Source of the DNA: Apophysomyces variabilis
Taxonomy: Eukaryota > Mucoromycota > Mucoromycetes > Mucorales > Mucoraceae
Direction: 5' to 3'
NCBI GenBank assembly: GCA_002749535.1
Contig: MZZL01000409.1
Location: 1,423,527-1,487,526 of the forward strand
Length of the DNA stretch: 64,000 bases
A program made the translations under genes and the position numbers. The notes beneath the pieces were generated by a model. It searched no databases and was not told where the DNA came from. It worked only from the letters and a program-made list of their open reading frames with translations. Below are positions 11,528 through 24,916 of the stretch, one piece after another. Position 1 is the stretch's first letter. The number at the start of each line of letters is the position of its first letter.

Positions 11528-12071
11528 ACTTAAAACTCTATATCAACAAACCTGCCTGCCACCATATTTATGTACATACCATTTATTACTTGATTGAAAT
11601 TAGAAAGACACCACCTATATATTTATGAAGGTGATATGCAAGAAAGATGCAGAAGCATTCGTCATAGCATACTTAACTTTATATGTGATCTCGGCAAAAC
11701 TTTGGTATCATACAAAGAAATATGGGGGGACATTGAGGGATTTCTGCGAGAACTCCGCTTATATTGAGTTTCCATATGATTTTTTCTGCCATTTCTGGTT
11801 GCGCTTATCATGGGAAGTTATACAAGCCGTTCCTTCAATATCATATGTTTTCGGAAATTTGAGCCATGCTGTAACAATTCTACATCATCATTGATGGTCA
11901 TAAATCAGGTATCTGCATGGGTATAAATACCACTACTTGTTTTTGCGCTTTTTTCCCTTTACAATTAAAATTTCCCGTTTCCCCCCTAGCTTGAACCTGT
12001 TTTTGTTTGTTTTATTTAGGATTTAAGAATTGTAAAGTATAGTACGTGCGTCTCTATCAATATCTATTATC
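11528..12071. other. intergenic
   Basis: 3' UTR of the WW gene and promoter of the antiporter gene (same strand). A frame of 89 codons at 11625-11894 has no family resemblance and I do not call it. A C/T-rich run near 11975-12000 lies just upstream of the antiporter start. Confidence 0.5.
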
Positions 12072-13892
12072 ATGAGCGTAAATGATCCTGTTTCAATCGT
12101 GGCTGCTGTTCTTGGTGGCTTTATTTTATTGTATGGTTTATGTTCTTTGATCATCAAAGAAAAGCTTTACATATCCGAAGCTTGTAAGCATTTTCTTGCA
12201 CTTTGCTTATTCTGTTGCTAATACATTGACTCAGTGGTTGCGATATCCTTCGGCGTCATATTTGGACCAGTTGGAATAAATCTCATAGATCCTAACAGCT
12301 GGAGTAACAAGGATCAATTTATGCATGAATTCACTCGTATAGTGATCGCCATACAGGTACCACTATTCTAGATCACGTTCATTTTAGTTAACTTGCTTTA
12401 GGTTATGGCTGCAGGCGTGGCTCTTCCAAAAATGTACCTTAAAAAAGAACTTCAGTCCCTTCTGGTTCTACTCGGTCCGGTCATGCTATGGATGTGGGCA
12501 GTCAGTGGGGCATGCGTTTGGTTTTTTGTACCAAATCTTAGTTTTGTAAGACTAAGTCAAAAAGAAAAGCTTTAAAACCTAATCACCTTTAATATCCTCA
12601 GCTGGAAGCTTTAATGATTGCATCTTGCTTTACACCGACGGATCCAGTAAGAAAGAAACGCGCAAGGGAAAAACCGTTAAACCGCGTTATTTGATAGGTC
12701 TTGGCCAACTCTATCGTGCAAGGCAGATTTGCTGAATCGCATGTACCGGCCAATGTGCGACACATAATATCTGCAGAAAGGTATCAAACTGGACAAGGAC
12801 TTTCTCTAATTCTTACTTTAGTGGAGCGAATGACGGTTTAGGATACCCATTTCTTTTTCTCGCTATCTTTTTGATTGAGATGCCGTCAGTCTCACAAGCG
12901 TTTAGTCAATGGACATGGTGGATTATGGGCTATGAAGTTCTGTTTTCAGTTATAATTGGATTCGCCGCAGGTTATGCTGCTCGTAAACTGCTCAAGTTTG
13001 CTGAGCAAAGGTATAATAATGTTCTGCTTTCGCAGTGCAGGGATAAACCAGGTTTTCACTTATTTATACATGCTGGTAGAAAGCTTATTGACAATGAATC
13101 ATTCCTGGTGTTTGCCGTTGCTTTGGCTGTCAGTAATTTCACCCCCAATTGCCATTGACATACTAAACGGTTAATAGCTTTTTTTAATGGGAACTGTTGC
13201 CCTGGTAGGGAGCGACGACATATTAGCTTGTTTTATTGCTGGGAATTCATTTACATGGGATGATTGGTTTCGAACGGAAACCGAAAATTCACGCTTGATG
13301 GAGGTAAGTGGCATAAACTAAATGATAAGCCTCCATAACTTTTCCAAGGTGGTTGATTTGTTACTCAATTTAAGCGTGTTTATCTACATCGGAGCAACAA
13401 TGGTACATACAGCTGTCTTGGCTCGAAAGACGTACTAATTTCTGTTAGCCTTGGATAGCGTTCAGCAATCATGAGTTCCAGTTGACGATTTCGCGACTCA
13501 TGATGCTCGCAGTTGCTGTACTCCTGTTTCGACGGCTTCCGGCAATCGTTGGCCTCTATAGAGTCATTCCTGCTATTCGCAATATTCGTGAAGCCTTCTT
13601 TACGGGCTGGTTTGGCCCCATTGGTGTCGGTGCTATCTTCTATCTTACAGTGGCTGCTGAGACTATCAGTACCAGCAAAAATATCAGTATTCATGCAAAG
13701 GAGGTCATTGAACCTATTATTTATTTTATGGTGCTCGCATCGGTACTTGTGCACGGTATAACGATTCCCTGCTTCTACCTAGGATCCATGGCTAAGCGCA
13801 CTTTATCATTAAAAAGGCTGGGATCCAAAGATCAGACGGTAAGATGTGCTGATATAGAAAGAATGAATGTGTCTTATCTGGAAGACTTGTAG
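12072..13892 (+). CDS. plasma-membrane Na+(K+)/H+ antiporter, Sod2/Nha1 family, short form
   Basis: Ten exons: 12072-12183, 12235-12356, 12402-12545, 12602-12646, 12698-12780, 12822-13010, 13080-13128, 13178-13303, 13349-13402 and 13449-13892, giving 455 residues. The translation follows fungal Nha1/Sod2 throughout: FGVIFGP, the FTPTDP motif in a membrane helix, SAESGANDG (the paired Asp region needed for cation exchange), and GWFGPIGVGAIF near the end of the membrane core. About a dozen hydrophobic segments are present. Family role: export of Na+, Li+ or K+ in exchange for H+ for salt and pH tolerance. The long hydrophilic tail of S. cerevisiae Nha1 is absent, so the size matches S. pombe Sod2. 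One donor (exon 7) is the weaker GTCAGT. Confidence 0.92.
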
Positions 13893-14638
13893 GCTTACAC
13901 GGAGTATGGGTCGCTGCCCATATAAAGAAGAAGAGTATTGTACAGGATTTGGATATTTAATTGCGTCCATTTTATAATATTGCGCACTGATGCATACTTG
14001 TTCCTTCCATGGATGCATCAGTTATTTAGAGTAGGGTAGAAAATCTTTCAATAAATAGTATGTTTCTGTTGCACCATGTCACAGCTGAAAACATCATTTC
14101 TAGCAATCTATTTCAACTACGTAAGCACTTAGCAAGCATTCTTTGTTAGTCGCTTACTAACATGTTAACTAACTTTTAGCCAAAAGCGTTTCTTCTAGTG
14201 CGATGAAGGCCAAATATTTGTGTATAGGTCTTTGGAAGTACGTTTTAGCTGTTCGAATGCGTTTGTGCACCCAATGCATGAAACACACTTCCGCTTGCTG
14301 AACACGATTTTTGCTTGATGAGGGATGAACAAAGCTTTAAATAATAATACATACTGCTTCGGATGACGTCCGCTGTATTTCTGGCATCAAAACGGAATTT
14401 TACATTACGATAACTCATTCCTAACTTAATAAGATATTCCGTATTGTTTATCACTCAAAGAGATTTTAGGAGACTACTCATATTCTCAGAACGGTGACAA
14501 ATTGCCACATCCTGTGAACTTGCCATATGCAAGGTACTGTGTACCCGGAAGAGACACAGCTTATTCTAGTTGTAGTTCTCCGATGACTTGTACACACCAG
14601 TTTCCACAGTTTTCGAATCATAGTTTTAGTATATCCAT
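13893..14638. other. intergenic, convergent 3' ends
   Basis: Between two convergent genes. AT-rich, with no supported coding region. Confidence 0.55.
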
Positions 14639-15858
14639 TTAAAGAGTTCTATCTACACTCAGAGAATCTGTTGGATTGCCAAACATTAAATCACAGTGGA
14701 CCGGACATCCTTTACCACGTTCTAACCAGGACAAGAGACACTTCTCGTGGTAAGAGCATAAGCAGATCATTCGTGCGATTTTATCCGCTGTAGCAATTTA
14801 GTAGTCTACAAACCATGATATTGATTTTCTTACCAATCTCAAACTCTTCAAAGCAAATAGGACATTCATCATGCAATTGCGGCGATTGTTCAGAGATATG
14901 GTATACTATTCAAGTATTGAACTACTGGTAAGAGATACTTATGATAATTTACCATTATATCGAGGTAACTGAACTGGTGGACTGTCTGTGTTGAGACATT
15001 CAGCCAAATGTTGTTCTTGCCCGCCTTTCGTCAATCCTGTAAATGATATTCCACAGACTGGGCATGCAACAAAACTCTGTGTACTCCCTGATCGCTTCAC
15101 TGCTGTTGTAATCTGACGACGGGAACGAGCGCGGTAACAGGAGTCACAGACACGCTGCGGTTGCATTACAATCCATGCATAGTGTGATACTGAAATTAAA
15201 GGATCTTCGATCAATTCCTCTTGAGCTAACCGTACACGGTGCGAGCTACAGCGGTCGCATACAATTTGCCCACATTGACTTGTGAAACAAAAATCGAATA
15301 TTAATCGCATATATGTAGGAAACGCTTTGCTTACCGGCAATGATGGCGTCTCACTAAGAAGTTAAATCGTCTTGCACACCGCCTGCATTCATGTGCCTGT
15401 CGATCGGATTCCCAAACACGGTTTGCTCTAGGAGGGACGGGTTGGTAGACTGTCGTAGGCTGCTCAAGAGGCTGTGGTATATGTCCTTCTTCCGTAGTAG
15501 CTAAAGTTGACTCTTGTTGTTGTCGCTCTTCGCTTCTTTCGCTTATATGAGAAACAGTTGCTGGAGACGACCTATGCGAGTTATGTTCGGTGATATTGAT
15601 ATCGTTTGCATCATATGCTGCAGGAATTTGGTAGTTTGATCGAGACGTGGCCACAGCACAAGGATCTGTCGCTGTTATAGCAGTATTGCCATTCTCTATA
15701 TGCGATTCTGCATTCGTAGTCGTTGTCGTAACAGTTGCACTTGCTGACCGTGATAAGCGGCCAACAATGTCCGTGCATACCGGAGATTGCGGAATGTCTG
15801 TACTATTGTCGCCTCTGGACGCTGGCGTTGTTGCAAGACTAGAATCTTCTGCTTCCAT
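14639..15858 (-). CDS. FYVE plus RING E3 ubiquitin ligase, Pib1-like
   Basis: Four exons: 15335-15858, 14953-15278, 14834-14905 and 14639-14787, giving 356 residues. The N-terminal half is Ser/Thr-rich and disordered. A FYVE zinc finger follows at about residues 155-225, with WESDRQAHECRRC, the PI3P-binding RRHHCR (split by the first intron) and CGQIVCDRCSSHRV. A CPVCG...H segment comes next, then a C-terminal RING at about 290-340: CPICFEEFEI, CLCSYHEKCLLSWL, GCPVHC. FYVE plus RING in one chain is the layout of yeast Pib1, an endosomal/vacuolar PI3P-binding E3 ligase. That supports a role in ubiquitination on endosomes, though strict orthology is not proven. Confidence 0.9.
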
Positions 15859-16020
15859 TTTCCTTAGGAGGCATTAACAGCAAAATTATGAAGCAGACAG
15901 TGATATGTCTTTACTTCCATTGATGCTTGAAGCAGTTTCTTGTTACACAGTGTCACGCGAGTGTTGTGACGCGTTTCTAACTTGTGAAAAGGATTCCAAA
16001 AACTGGAACTAACCATCCTT

Positions 16021-17852
16021 TTGGACTTGCTGGCCATTTATGATTATGCATGCAATGCTCGCATCAATTTACAGAAGATAGTTGCTGTTTCCCTCCATGG
16101 TTCCTTCTCCTCGGAGTGCCTTGAAGCTCTAGATACAACCGACATTTCAGTTTACCATCATCGAGACGCTGTCGGATATCTGGGCTTCCCACTTTCACCA
16201 ACTCCAAGCCTGCCTCCAGCAAGTACTTCGAAAACTGGGAAGCCAACTGTCAGATTTTGTCTCAGAGGAATCTAACTGTTCACGTGGAAAGGGCCTTGTC
16301 CTCAATTTTCTTCTGAGCCGTCTCTGGCACCTCAGGTATGTTAATCCTTTTGAGTCCTCTTTCCAGTCATAAATTCGCCATCTCTGCCTCTCGAAAAGCT
16401 AAAATGCTGAGTGTTTCTAATAAGGTTCCAGTAAGGCTAGCAAGCGTGTTTGGCAGATAAAGTAACCCCCCACAGAGTTGGAGGAATAACGAAATCCTAA
16501 CTAGCCTTCGAGTGCTATAGAGAATTCTTGGGATAACCTTATACTTTGGGTGATGTGATATTTACTGAAGCTGGAAAGCATTCAGTACTAGCACCCAGAC
16601 ATATAACGATGTTTTTGCTTTTTCGTCTCTGGGTGTTCAATCTAATCACTCTCCAACAGATCCTGTTCAGGGATCCTATCCCCGTGATAATCCAAAGTCC
16701 GGTGAGACACCATAACTCATTGCAATTGTATTGGATCTGTCCGTTGCTAGGAATCAATTCATCTGAACAATCGCTGACATTGGCGACCGCATACATATTT
16801 TTCTGTATGATTCTCTATGGGCAATGTCCTTCGCCGGCTTTACTGGCCTTGTTTCCAGAACGCAAACCTCACTCCTTGATTTGGGACACTTTCGCGTGCT
16901 CTTTAGAGCAATTGATGCACTTCGACTGCAAGTCAACTGGCCACGCGGTTGGTTACTACACCGCACAGGAAATCTCATTGTACTGGGTTTGCTCATATTC
17001 GGGTACTGCCCCACCTTGTCTTAAGCCGGATTGGCGTGATTCTTTGGTGAAGGATGTGTACATTTATGATCTTTCCTTGTCGCACCTCAGACTAAGGACG
17101 GCCGCTGAATGTGGCCGATAGCGGAACAAAGTCATGGCCTTCTCCAGAGCTATGGATGCCAATGACAGTTGGCAATTATCCCCTTCATTTAAACGATTGC
17201 TTGGACCTCTCCCTGACACAGACACTTCCCCTACCCCACAGGACTTTACTTCCCTAATACATCCTCTACTTGCTTGCGGCCTTCCCTTAGCCTCGGTCTC
17301 CCGTAAACAATTCCGGGATGCCCAACTACCGACTCTGGACACCTTGCCTGACACCTACCCCTGCGCCAGCAGTGTGCAATGGAAAAGGTCCTGGAAGGCA
17401 TCTCTGCCCTCGAAAGCACACACGGTATTGTGGAGACTATACCAGACGCGTCTTCCAAACCGCCAACAATTGCACAGCATTGATCCCACCATTTTTCCCT
17501 CACCAAATTGCCCAATTTGCGATCTGGTAGTATCAAAAGAACATTTAGTCTGGTCATGCCGTTTCAAGCAACTAATTTGGACACAGCTCGCGCGACAATT
17601 CCTAGCTTCTCCTGCGACTCTCACCTGCGCCCATGTGGTAACTGTAAATCCTGTTCCCTTGACGATGGCTCCCATTGCCATATCGATTTCGACACCTTTG
17701 TTGCTAGAGTGTTGATCACACTATGGAGATCTCACTGGGCTTTCGTTTTTGACAATGTCCCTTTCCACCCACCACGCATAATAGCCGCCACTCGCCTGTT
17801 ACTGCGGCGTATACGTGTAGAGAATCTTTTTGATCACCAAGAATTAGCGTAG
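16021..17852 (+). mobile_element. decayed non-LTR retrotransposon (LINE), 3' part of the RT ORF
   Basis: Broken frames on the plus strand read as the C-terminal part of a LINE ORF2. The first piece (from LLAIYDYACNARINLQKIVA through AVGYLGFPLSP) is the reverse-transcriptase segment after the catalytic core. A shifted frame gives GKGLVLNFLLSRLWHL. After a more degraded stretch, 17134-17715 encodes the zinc-finger tail typical of these elements (LWRLYQTRLPNRQQLHSIDP, then CPICDLVVSKEHLVWSCRF). Endonuclease and RT catalytic parts are missing, consistent with 5' truncation or loss. Many stops and frameshifts: not active. Exact ends and target-site duplication are not resolved. Confidence 0.8.
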
Positions 17853-19438
17853 ATATAGTCCATTTATTTAATCCCTTCTTTATGTGACAGTCGATTGCGG
17901 CACAATAACTTTCAATCTATACATAAAAAAGTGATAATCCCAAGTGATATAAATGATGCTTATGGGAATTCGCAAGGCAACATATACATATCAAAATATG
18001 GGTAGTTGCATAGGATTAATGAGACTCATATCTAGTAACACGCTTCACTTCATATGTCCTCCTTTTTTGGGTGACGGACTAGGATGGGCAATTGATGTAT
18101 CACAGGTTGATCTAGATCCCAAGAATGGTAGAGTACTGCAGCGTTTATGACAACTGACTGTAATCTTATAGCTATGTTTTAGAGTTAATCCACTTCATTT
18201 TGCTTACCGGTAACTTAGATTCTCAACTTCGTCCCTATAATGGCATGCGTCTCATTTGCAAAGGCTTGTGCTTCATATTATTAAGGTAGACATCCGTTCG
18301 TGATAAAATCCTGTCAGATTGTTTATATTCCAGATACTGTACCTTTAATCTTAAGGAACTGAACTTCTTTCATTCATTTTATGCGGCTAATCATTTCCCT
18401 GTCCGCATTCTATTTGCAGTGAGAAGGAGAATTCACATTATCTAGCCGATATATTCGACTTTCCCTCTTTATAATTACATCTCTATGTGTTACCTCTTCT
18501 TTCTTCTATGTTATAATCATTCTAAGTATATCATGTCAAGAAGACGTTCGTTTTTTCAGGTTTCAGCAGTTATACATTAAGAATATCGAAAACAGAGAAA
18601 CGAGGAGGATAGCATGGTCTGTTGCAATAAGAGTTGATATGAATATCCAGACAACAAAAAAAGTCGAGCGGGATTGGACACATACGACGAAACTACCTCG
18701 GCCGCACCGATGGTAAGGACAATATCCAAGACAAAGTTAATCTAGGTAAAACAACGAAAACTGATGAGATTTAATATATAACAGCAGGAAAAAGGTCTTA
18801 ACGAAGGATCATGAAAAAGTCCAAAGAAATGATGTAGCACGGTTTCAAAGGCGTTCACAAAGGAACCTGTCTGAAACATAACCGTACCATATTGCCCAAC
18901 GCTATTAATATCAAGTAGAAAAAAAATATCATTCGCGTAGCGTAGGAAAGATATACAATATCGGGTTAGATATTGTAAAACTCGATTTGCGGAAATTATC
19001 TAAACAAAAGCATATTTAGTTTAAGCCCCCGCTGCTGAATCGTCCAAAATGTGCTTTTAATAGAAAGATACAGATAAAGTCAACATTTTGTTGGTATGAC
19101 TCGGTAGATTATATAATGTTACTGTGAAGACCCCCACACAACCATGCAATGCATGCAAACAAATATACCCTTACCAAAGTATTATTCACATTCAATGAAC
19201 TTATACATAATTATCTAAGTGACGTACGACTGTTCCTCAGCAAATGTAATTTATCTTTTTTGTTATGTCATATAAGCGCAAAGTCTATGTTTAGCAACGT
19301 TTTCTACTTAACTAACTTAAAATTTGATGTTATAATGCAAATGCAATCTTGTTCTCTTCTTCACTGCAGGGTCAACTGATGCCAAAGCTAGGTTTTTGGC
19401 TGGTACAATGCGGCTAACTCCAGTGAGAGCCATATTAC

Positions 19439-19461
19439 GGGACGCGTTCGTGTCGCGTCCC
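19439..19461. repeat. perfect 8-bp inverted repeat with 7-nt loop
   Basis: GGGACGCG at 19439-19446 pairs with CGCGTCCC at 19454-19461 around TTCGTGT. It is GC-rich in AT-rich surroundings; no gene context explains it. Confidence 0.8.
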
Positions 19462-21819
19462 CGAGGCACATATCCTGTAGCAAAAGCGGACCAGCTCGGA
19501 AACCGACGTTCTATGGCTCCGTTGCATTTCTATATATTGTTACTTATTTTGCTTTCGGTTTATTAATCGTAGAAGGAAAACGGGAAGCTAATTGAGGTGG
19601 CAGATTCGTTAGTAATAGCAACCGGTACGAATTGCCGGTGCTGACTACGAAGCTTCGAGTCACCTCTACGTTCGTGGCCTCTGATAGTGGACTCCACACC
19701 GCTTTCTGCGTTTCCAGTACACATCAATGCCGTTTCTTTGACGCGTCCAATTTCACGGACATACTTGTGTTATTTTTGATGCCATAATAGCGTATGCTTT
19801 AGTTGTTCGGATCTACCGAGTATCCCTATTTTTTAGCAAGTTTACTGCTTTTGGAACATGATTAAAAGACATCGTTCTTTCCTTTGTGCAGCTGACCATC
19901 TCTTTAGTAAAACAAAATTTATGCTCCTGATGTGGTTCCCTGCTAAACTTGTTTTAAATTGTCCTCGTTCAATACTATCACATACGGGTGCTCCTTAATT
20001 GTCTTCTCGACAACTCGTTTCTCTTCCACTCTCGGTGTTCTAATACCAAAGGCATTGAGCTTCAACACGACGTTTATCTTCTGTCCAACTTACATTCTTA
20101 CGCCGTTTTAGCTGATCTCGATGACTTCTTTTCATTGACAATTCATTTACATTTGTCCCCCTTTAATTGTACTCTCGCCAAGTTCAATCCCTCGATAAGT
20201 TCAAGAGATTTACGGCAACAAAGGAAAAGAGAAAAAGCATGTTTTTGCATGAGCTGTCACTCTTGTTAACTTTCAACACTCTCTAACTTCAAGCTCATTA
20301 AAGGAATATAAGCATTGAAATTAAAGGGAGGACCACTGACCACTGTATTTGTTTCGCTGTAGCCACAAAAGTCTCTGGAATCTTTATATTCTCTTGTCTC
20401 AAGTTTTTGGGCTATATGTCTTTCCAGTAACGAGGTCGTTGTAGAGGTCGATACGGGTCTTCAACGTCGAGACTTGCAATGGTGTTGTGACATGCATCTT
20501 TCGCGATGCAGCAATCAGTAGCGTTAGTAACAAACGTATCATCCAGGATAACGGCTATTTGGGACATTTCTATTGAGTCAACGCCATATTGGCTGCGTAT
20601 CTCCAACTTTTATGAAGTAAAAGTAGGCTTCCCACACTCTACATATTTGTTTCCCTGTAATGACGGCAGGTGAAATCTTGAAATGCGTTCGCTTAACATG
20701 CATTGTTTAGATCGTATTCCTGTCGCTTCAACTAAGCCAGAAAATCTCGTAGCTCACTCATTTTGATCTGCATTTGGTATTTGCTCCCTCTCTTCTTTCC
20801 TTGGCTTTCCCTGTAGGATAAGACTTGAAATGGGCGGGCTCTAACCGGGCGGATCCTAACTGGGGGGTTTTAATTGAGCTGGACCAGCCAACAGACCCGA
20901 GGCCTAGTGGGCGGTTGATAGGTCACCCAACTTCAAGCCCTACTGTACGATAAATTCCTTCTTATCGCTCATGTAGCACCTCATTTTAGCTTCTTGTAAG
21001 GTAACTCCTCTTCTAATCGGTCGTAAAAGGTCTTTTTCTGCTATTGCTTATCGACTCAGATACCTTTTGGCTTGCGTATTGTGATGTTGCCTGATCCAGG
21101 TTTTTGTCTTCGATTCCGCAATGACGTCTATTTTGCCGCTGATTTCCTTTATTTCATTATTGACTTGACTCGGTCGGCTCTGGAGTTGGCTAATCTCCAT
21201 AGTATACATCTACATTGCTTTTGCCTTATTTTTATCTTCTCTCTTCTGATTGAGATGATCAACCTCCTTTTCTGTTTGTTATCCTTTTCGCGCTTTTCTC
21301 GTTTTGTTTTCCTTTCCGTTTCTCATCTTTTTTTCCGCGCCTTCTTTTCTCTTTCCTTCTAGTAAACTGAGACCGTTTGGTTATGGTTGTCTTTAATAAC
21401 AACGTTATCACTAAAGATAGCCCCCATGCTAGTAATGCCCAGGCGGTTTATAAACGTGTGGCCATGCCGTCTGCAACTTTTGGCAAACGCCTCCATGTCT
21501 TAAAAAAAACAGAGAATATAAGCCCGAATTCTCGTTGAACATTGCTTCTTCCAATAGTAGGTTCCCGTTCTCGTCCAATTTACCCAGGTTCAAGAGATGT
21601 ATCATGAAGTAGCAGGGCTGACGTACACAATGGATGAACAGATGATTCAACGCGGGGAAGCCATCGATGCCTTCACAAGAATGCAGCAGACAGACGAACA
21701 AGCTCGAAATAATCATCAAATAATGCCCTCACAAGGTTTTATGCCAGTAAGACCTTTGGTAATCAAGAACTCCGCGAAACGTTGATAGAATATGTGACTT
21801 AGCTACCTAGATATGGAGA

Positions 21820-22960
21820 AGAAGAAGTGGTTAAGGCCTTGGATACCTCGTTCATAACAAGACACATTAACTTGTTTACGAGAATGTCTTACTTTATTGC
21901 AAAGTACATTGAACGTCATAACAAGCAACTGATACGAATTGCTAGTGATGCCGGGTAAAGCTAATATCAGACGGACAAGACAGCAAATACGGGAACTTAA
22001 GGAAAATCCATGACTTGGAAGGCGTCACAGGAATGGTTTAGAAAGAAGAGTGCTTGGTGCAATCAAAAATGGCCAACCGTTGGATCGTCTTCGAATGTAA
22101 CTTTATCGGCGACGCCTCGTTTAATAGATTACAAGAACTGGCCACCACCACGCAATGGCAGATTCAAACTTCAAGAAGACCCAACGACTAACCAAGAACT
22201 TTTTTGACCAATGCTTTCGGCCAACCATTTCTACAGTGGCAAACATACAACGCTTGTCTAATGTAATGTCTAAGCTTAGATTTACCAAGAAGTATGTCAA
22301 GATTGATAACGAAGGCTAGGAAACTTTACTTCGACGTGCTAAGCTGCACCACCTTATACAACCACGCACAGCAGCAGTAAATACAATTCGTCATATACAA
22401 GATTTACACAAGGTGGCATGCAATGAAACACAAGTTGTCGCCATTTTGATTCGTGTTTGCTAATGAATACTAAATTAACAATATCACTTTATAGTAGTTA
22501 TCAAGTTGTAAGGAAGTTGTTCTTTTCTGGTTACTTTACTACGGACGGGTATGCCGTATCAGTTCTTTTGCGCAAACAAGTTACTGATGATGAAAAAAAC
22601 TACCTGACCTCACACCCAAGCATTTTGAAGAATGGCAAATGCCGTATATGAGATGTAGGGTGCGTCGGATATTTTTGTTGCAAGTAATGGCTGTGATGAA
22701 TCTACAATGTTGATATGATGGGAATCAGTGATGGTAAGCTGACTTAATAGTATCAAAACGTTCAAGCATATGATTAAACTCCTTCATATTGTATAATGTA
22801 GATGAAGATAGCGAAGAAAATGCCAGGGTAGTTGAAGAGGACTTAGTAGTATTGTCTCGGTGCACTTGAATTCATATAGAATCGGTCAAATGCAACTCCT
22901 ATAGTGCAAGTGAAATTTTCCAAGATGCGACTTTATTTTTCCTGGAAATACAGTAGACCA
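21820..22960 (+). mobile_element. decayed Fanzor-like (TnpB/RuvC) relic A
   Basis: The best-preserved part is 22500-22720: FFSGYFTTDGYAVSVLLRK, then a frame change and GASDIFVASNGCDES. In Fanzor proteins a TDG-x-x-VS-x-LF block precedes the RuvC-I motif, which reads like DPG...DIF...NG; the same block appears as TNGIDIEFIF in copy C of this window. The Asp-Pro of RuvC-I is replaced here and stops are frequent. The zinc finger and RuvC-III end are not recognisable. Upstream limits are a guess. Another RuvC-type transposase family is possible. Confidence 0.42.
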
Positions 22961-23268
22961 CTTGTATAAGGTTGTTTGCCGCAAGCAGAAGTTCCTCACT
23001 AAAACAGACCAGAAGTTTAATTATATTCTGTTAATACACCTACCCTTCTTCCCTTGCTGTCCTTAGAAAATAAAAGATTAATAAAACACAACGTTCCTTT
23101 ACTTATCCAATAGTTCATATTTTTTTTATTACTGTGCGACCCTACAACGTCAGAAAATCGTGAGCACTGTTTTCAGTTATAAAGGATCAAGATCAGCAAT
23201 TAGATTTGCCGTGTTCGTTACATAAAAACGTGTTGCTCCGAAGTTAATACGGATGATATTGATGACAA

Positions 23269-24916
23269 TCACAACTGGGGTGGTGGGGGGACGGCGTTAT
23301 AAGATGTGCCAGAAGTGTTTGCGCTAGGAGATGCAGCATCTGTAGAGGAGCTTGTAGCTGCTGGCTCTTGACTTGTTGGCCCCGATGACTGATTGTTCGC
23401 GGCTGCTGGAGCTGCATATCCGTAATAATTATAATAGTTAGGATCATATGCGTATTGCTGGCCATAGTATGCATAGTATTGACTATAATCGTAACCGCTG
23501 TATGGTTGGGCATCGGCAGTCGAGGATGTCGCTGTGCTTGCTGGGTCTGAATAACTACTTCCATATGCTGTTTCAGTAGCAGCTCCACTTGATGTTGGAG
23601 GTTGACTACCCTCTGGCGGTGGAGGAGGAGCAGTCGAGTTGTCCGAAGGCGAAGGTCCAGGAGGAGGTGGAGGATTTGGGGGATAACCATAACCCTATTT
23701 TAACCCAGTGAGCTTATAGATTGAAACATTTTTGCACACGTACACCAGCATGAGGTGGCCCATAATCTCTATAACCTCGACTGTAACCACCTCGACCGTA
23801 GCTGCTGGCATACTGAGCTGCTCGTTCATGCTCTGCTTTGACTGTATCAATCAGATCCTGCGTCAATTTAACTGCCTTTTCCAATCCTTCCTCACGAGGA
23901 CATCTGCCCTATGTTAGCTCTTATTACATATCATGTTCAGAGACTTACGAAATATGGACATGAAGAGGCTCATCCGCCTCAACACCAGTACTAGACTCAT
24001 AAAATCCTGAGCCCTTGCCTTTCAACTGAACTCTGCTTCCTGTTTCGTTCTGAATATGTTTCACATAGGCGCCTTGAGGACCAACAATCTTGGCCCTGAT
24101 ATTAAAGTGTGTTGTGCCCTCAATGTTGACAAAAATTTTGCTTTCATAAAATTTGCGCTATTTGGAAATTGTCAAAACTCTACCTATTCATGCCGTAATT
24201 TACCTCACGTCGTTCTACCTCTCTTGGTCCATAACCAGTTCCAGGTAGAGGTACAGTGGCAGTCTCTATAAGTTCCTCAATTTTGGCGACTGCCTGATCC
24301 AGCGCTTCTTTAGTGGATGCAGTAATATGCAAATACAGCGGCGGTTCTTTATCGGTGGCAAGATTCTTGTCTGGGTAATATTTTCCACGAGTTGTGACAT
24401 CTAATACAGATAGTATATGTGTCAATAGACATACTTTGCTAAGAATGTCTACCTGCGCCCGTTTCACGTTGAATCTGTGTCTGTGTAGCACCTCGAGTTA
24501 ACATGTACCGATTCTTAAGATCATTGATTGGGATGTCTTTGACATATTCACCGTCACCCTTTTCCCTGGGATAACTTGATTGCTCGTCGTCCTTTAATGA
24601 GATTCCTTTTTGTGCGAGCATGGCATTGATTTTAGCGGCGGCCAAACCTTCAAGTCAAAAGGATTAAAATTCCGTGTTAGCAAGCCATAATACCTACTTG
24701 CTGCTTTACTAGGGTCGACGTCTTTTGAATCACTCGTTGTCGTCGATTGTACACGATCATCATCAGAGACCTTACTGAACTTGGATACAGGGCTTGAGCT
24801 TTCAGATCGTGTATGACCTTGATCGTCCCACTTTCGCTTTCTGCGCAAACAATCATCGTAAGCAAACTTCAGACATAAGTCTACGAAATTACGTACTTGT
24901 TTACAGTATCAGTCAT
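23269..24916 (-). CDS. KHDC4: KH-domain RNA-binding protein, KHDC4/BLOM7-like splicing factor
   Basis: Seven exons: 24897-24916, 24698-24840, 24453-24647, 24184-24400, 23949-24140, 23744-23903 and 23269-23694, giving 450 residues. The N-terminus has a basic KKRKW signal, then AAAKINAMLAQKG. Two KH-like modules follow: the first with NRYMLTRGATQTQIQRETGA and TTRGKYYP, the second with KIFVNIEG, IVGPQGAYVKHIQNETGS and LKGKGSGF (its GxxG loop is GPQG). This order matches human KHDC4/BLOM7, which binds pre-mRNA and associates with the spliceosome. The tail is rich in Pro, Tyr, Gly and Gln. One acceptor (exon 5, ATGAAAG) lacks a pyrimidine tract but is the only one restoring the homologous frame. 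It is divergent from the RNF220-like gene. Confidence 0.92.

Larger units (their letters stand above)
17853..23268. other. long gene-poor region
   Basis: About 5.4 kb without a supported gene. It contains a Fanzor-like relic near 21.8-23.0 kb, a perfect small hairpin at 19439-19461 and an unusually G-rich patch at about 20830-20930. Short frames elsewhere show no family motif. Confidence 0.55.

Noticed and set aside
11625..11894. 89-codon frame downstream of the WW gene
   Set aside because: No homologous motif and no splice context; likely 3' UTR.
23244..23690. 148-codon minus-strand frame at the end of the KHDC4-like gene
   Set aside because: Shifted frame of the real last exon; the spliced frame gives the family-typical Pro/Tyr/Gly tail.
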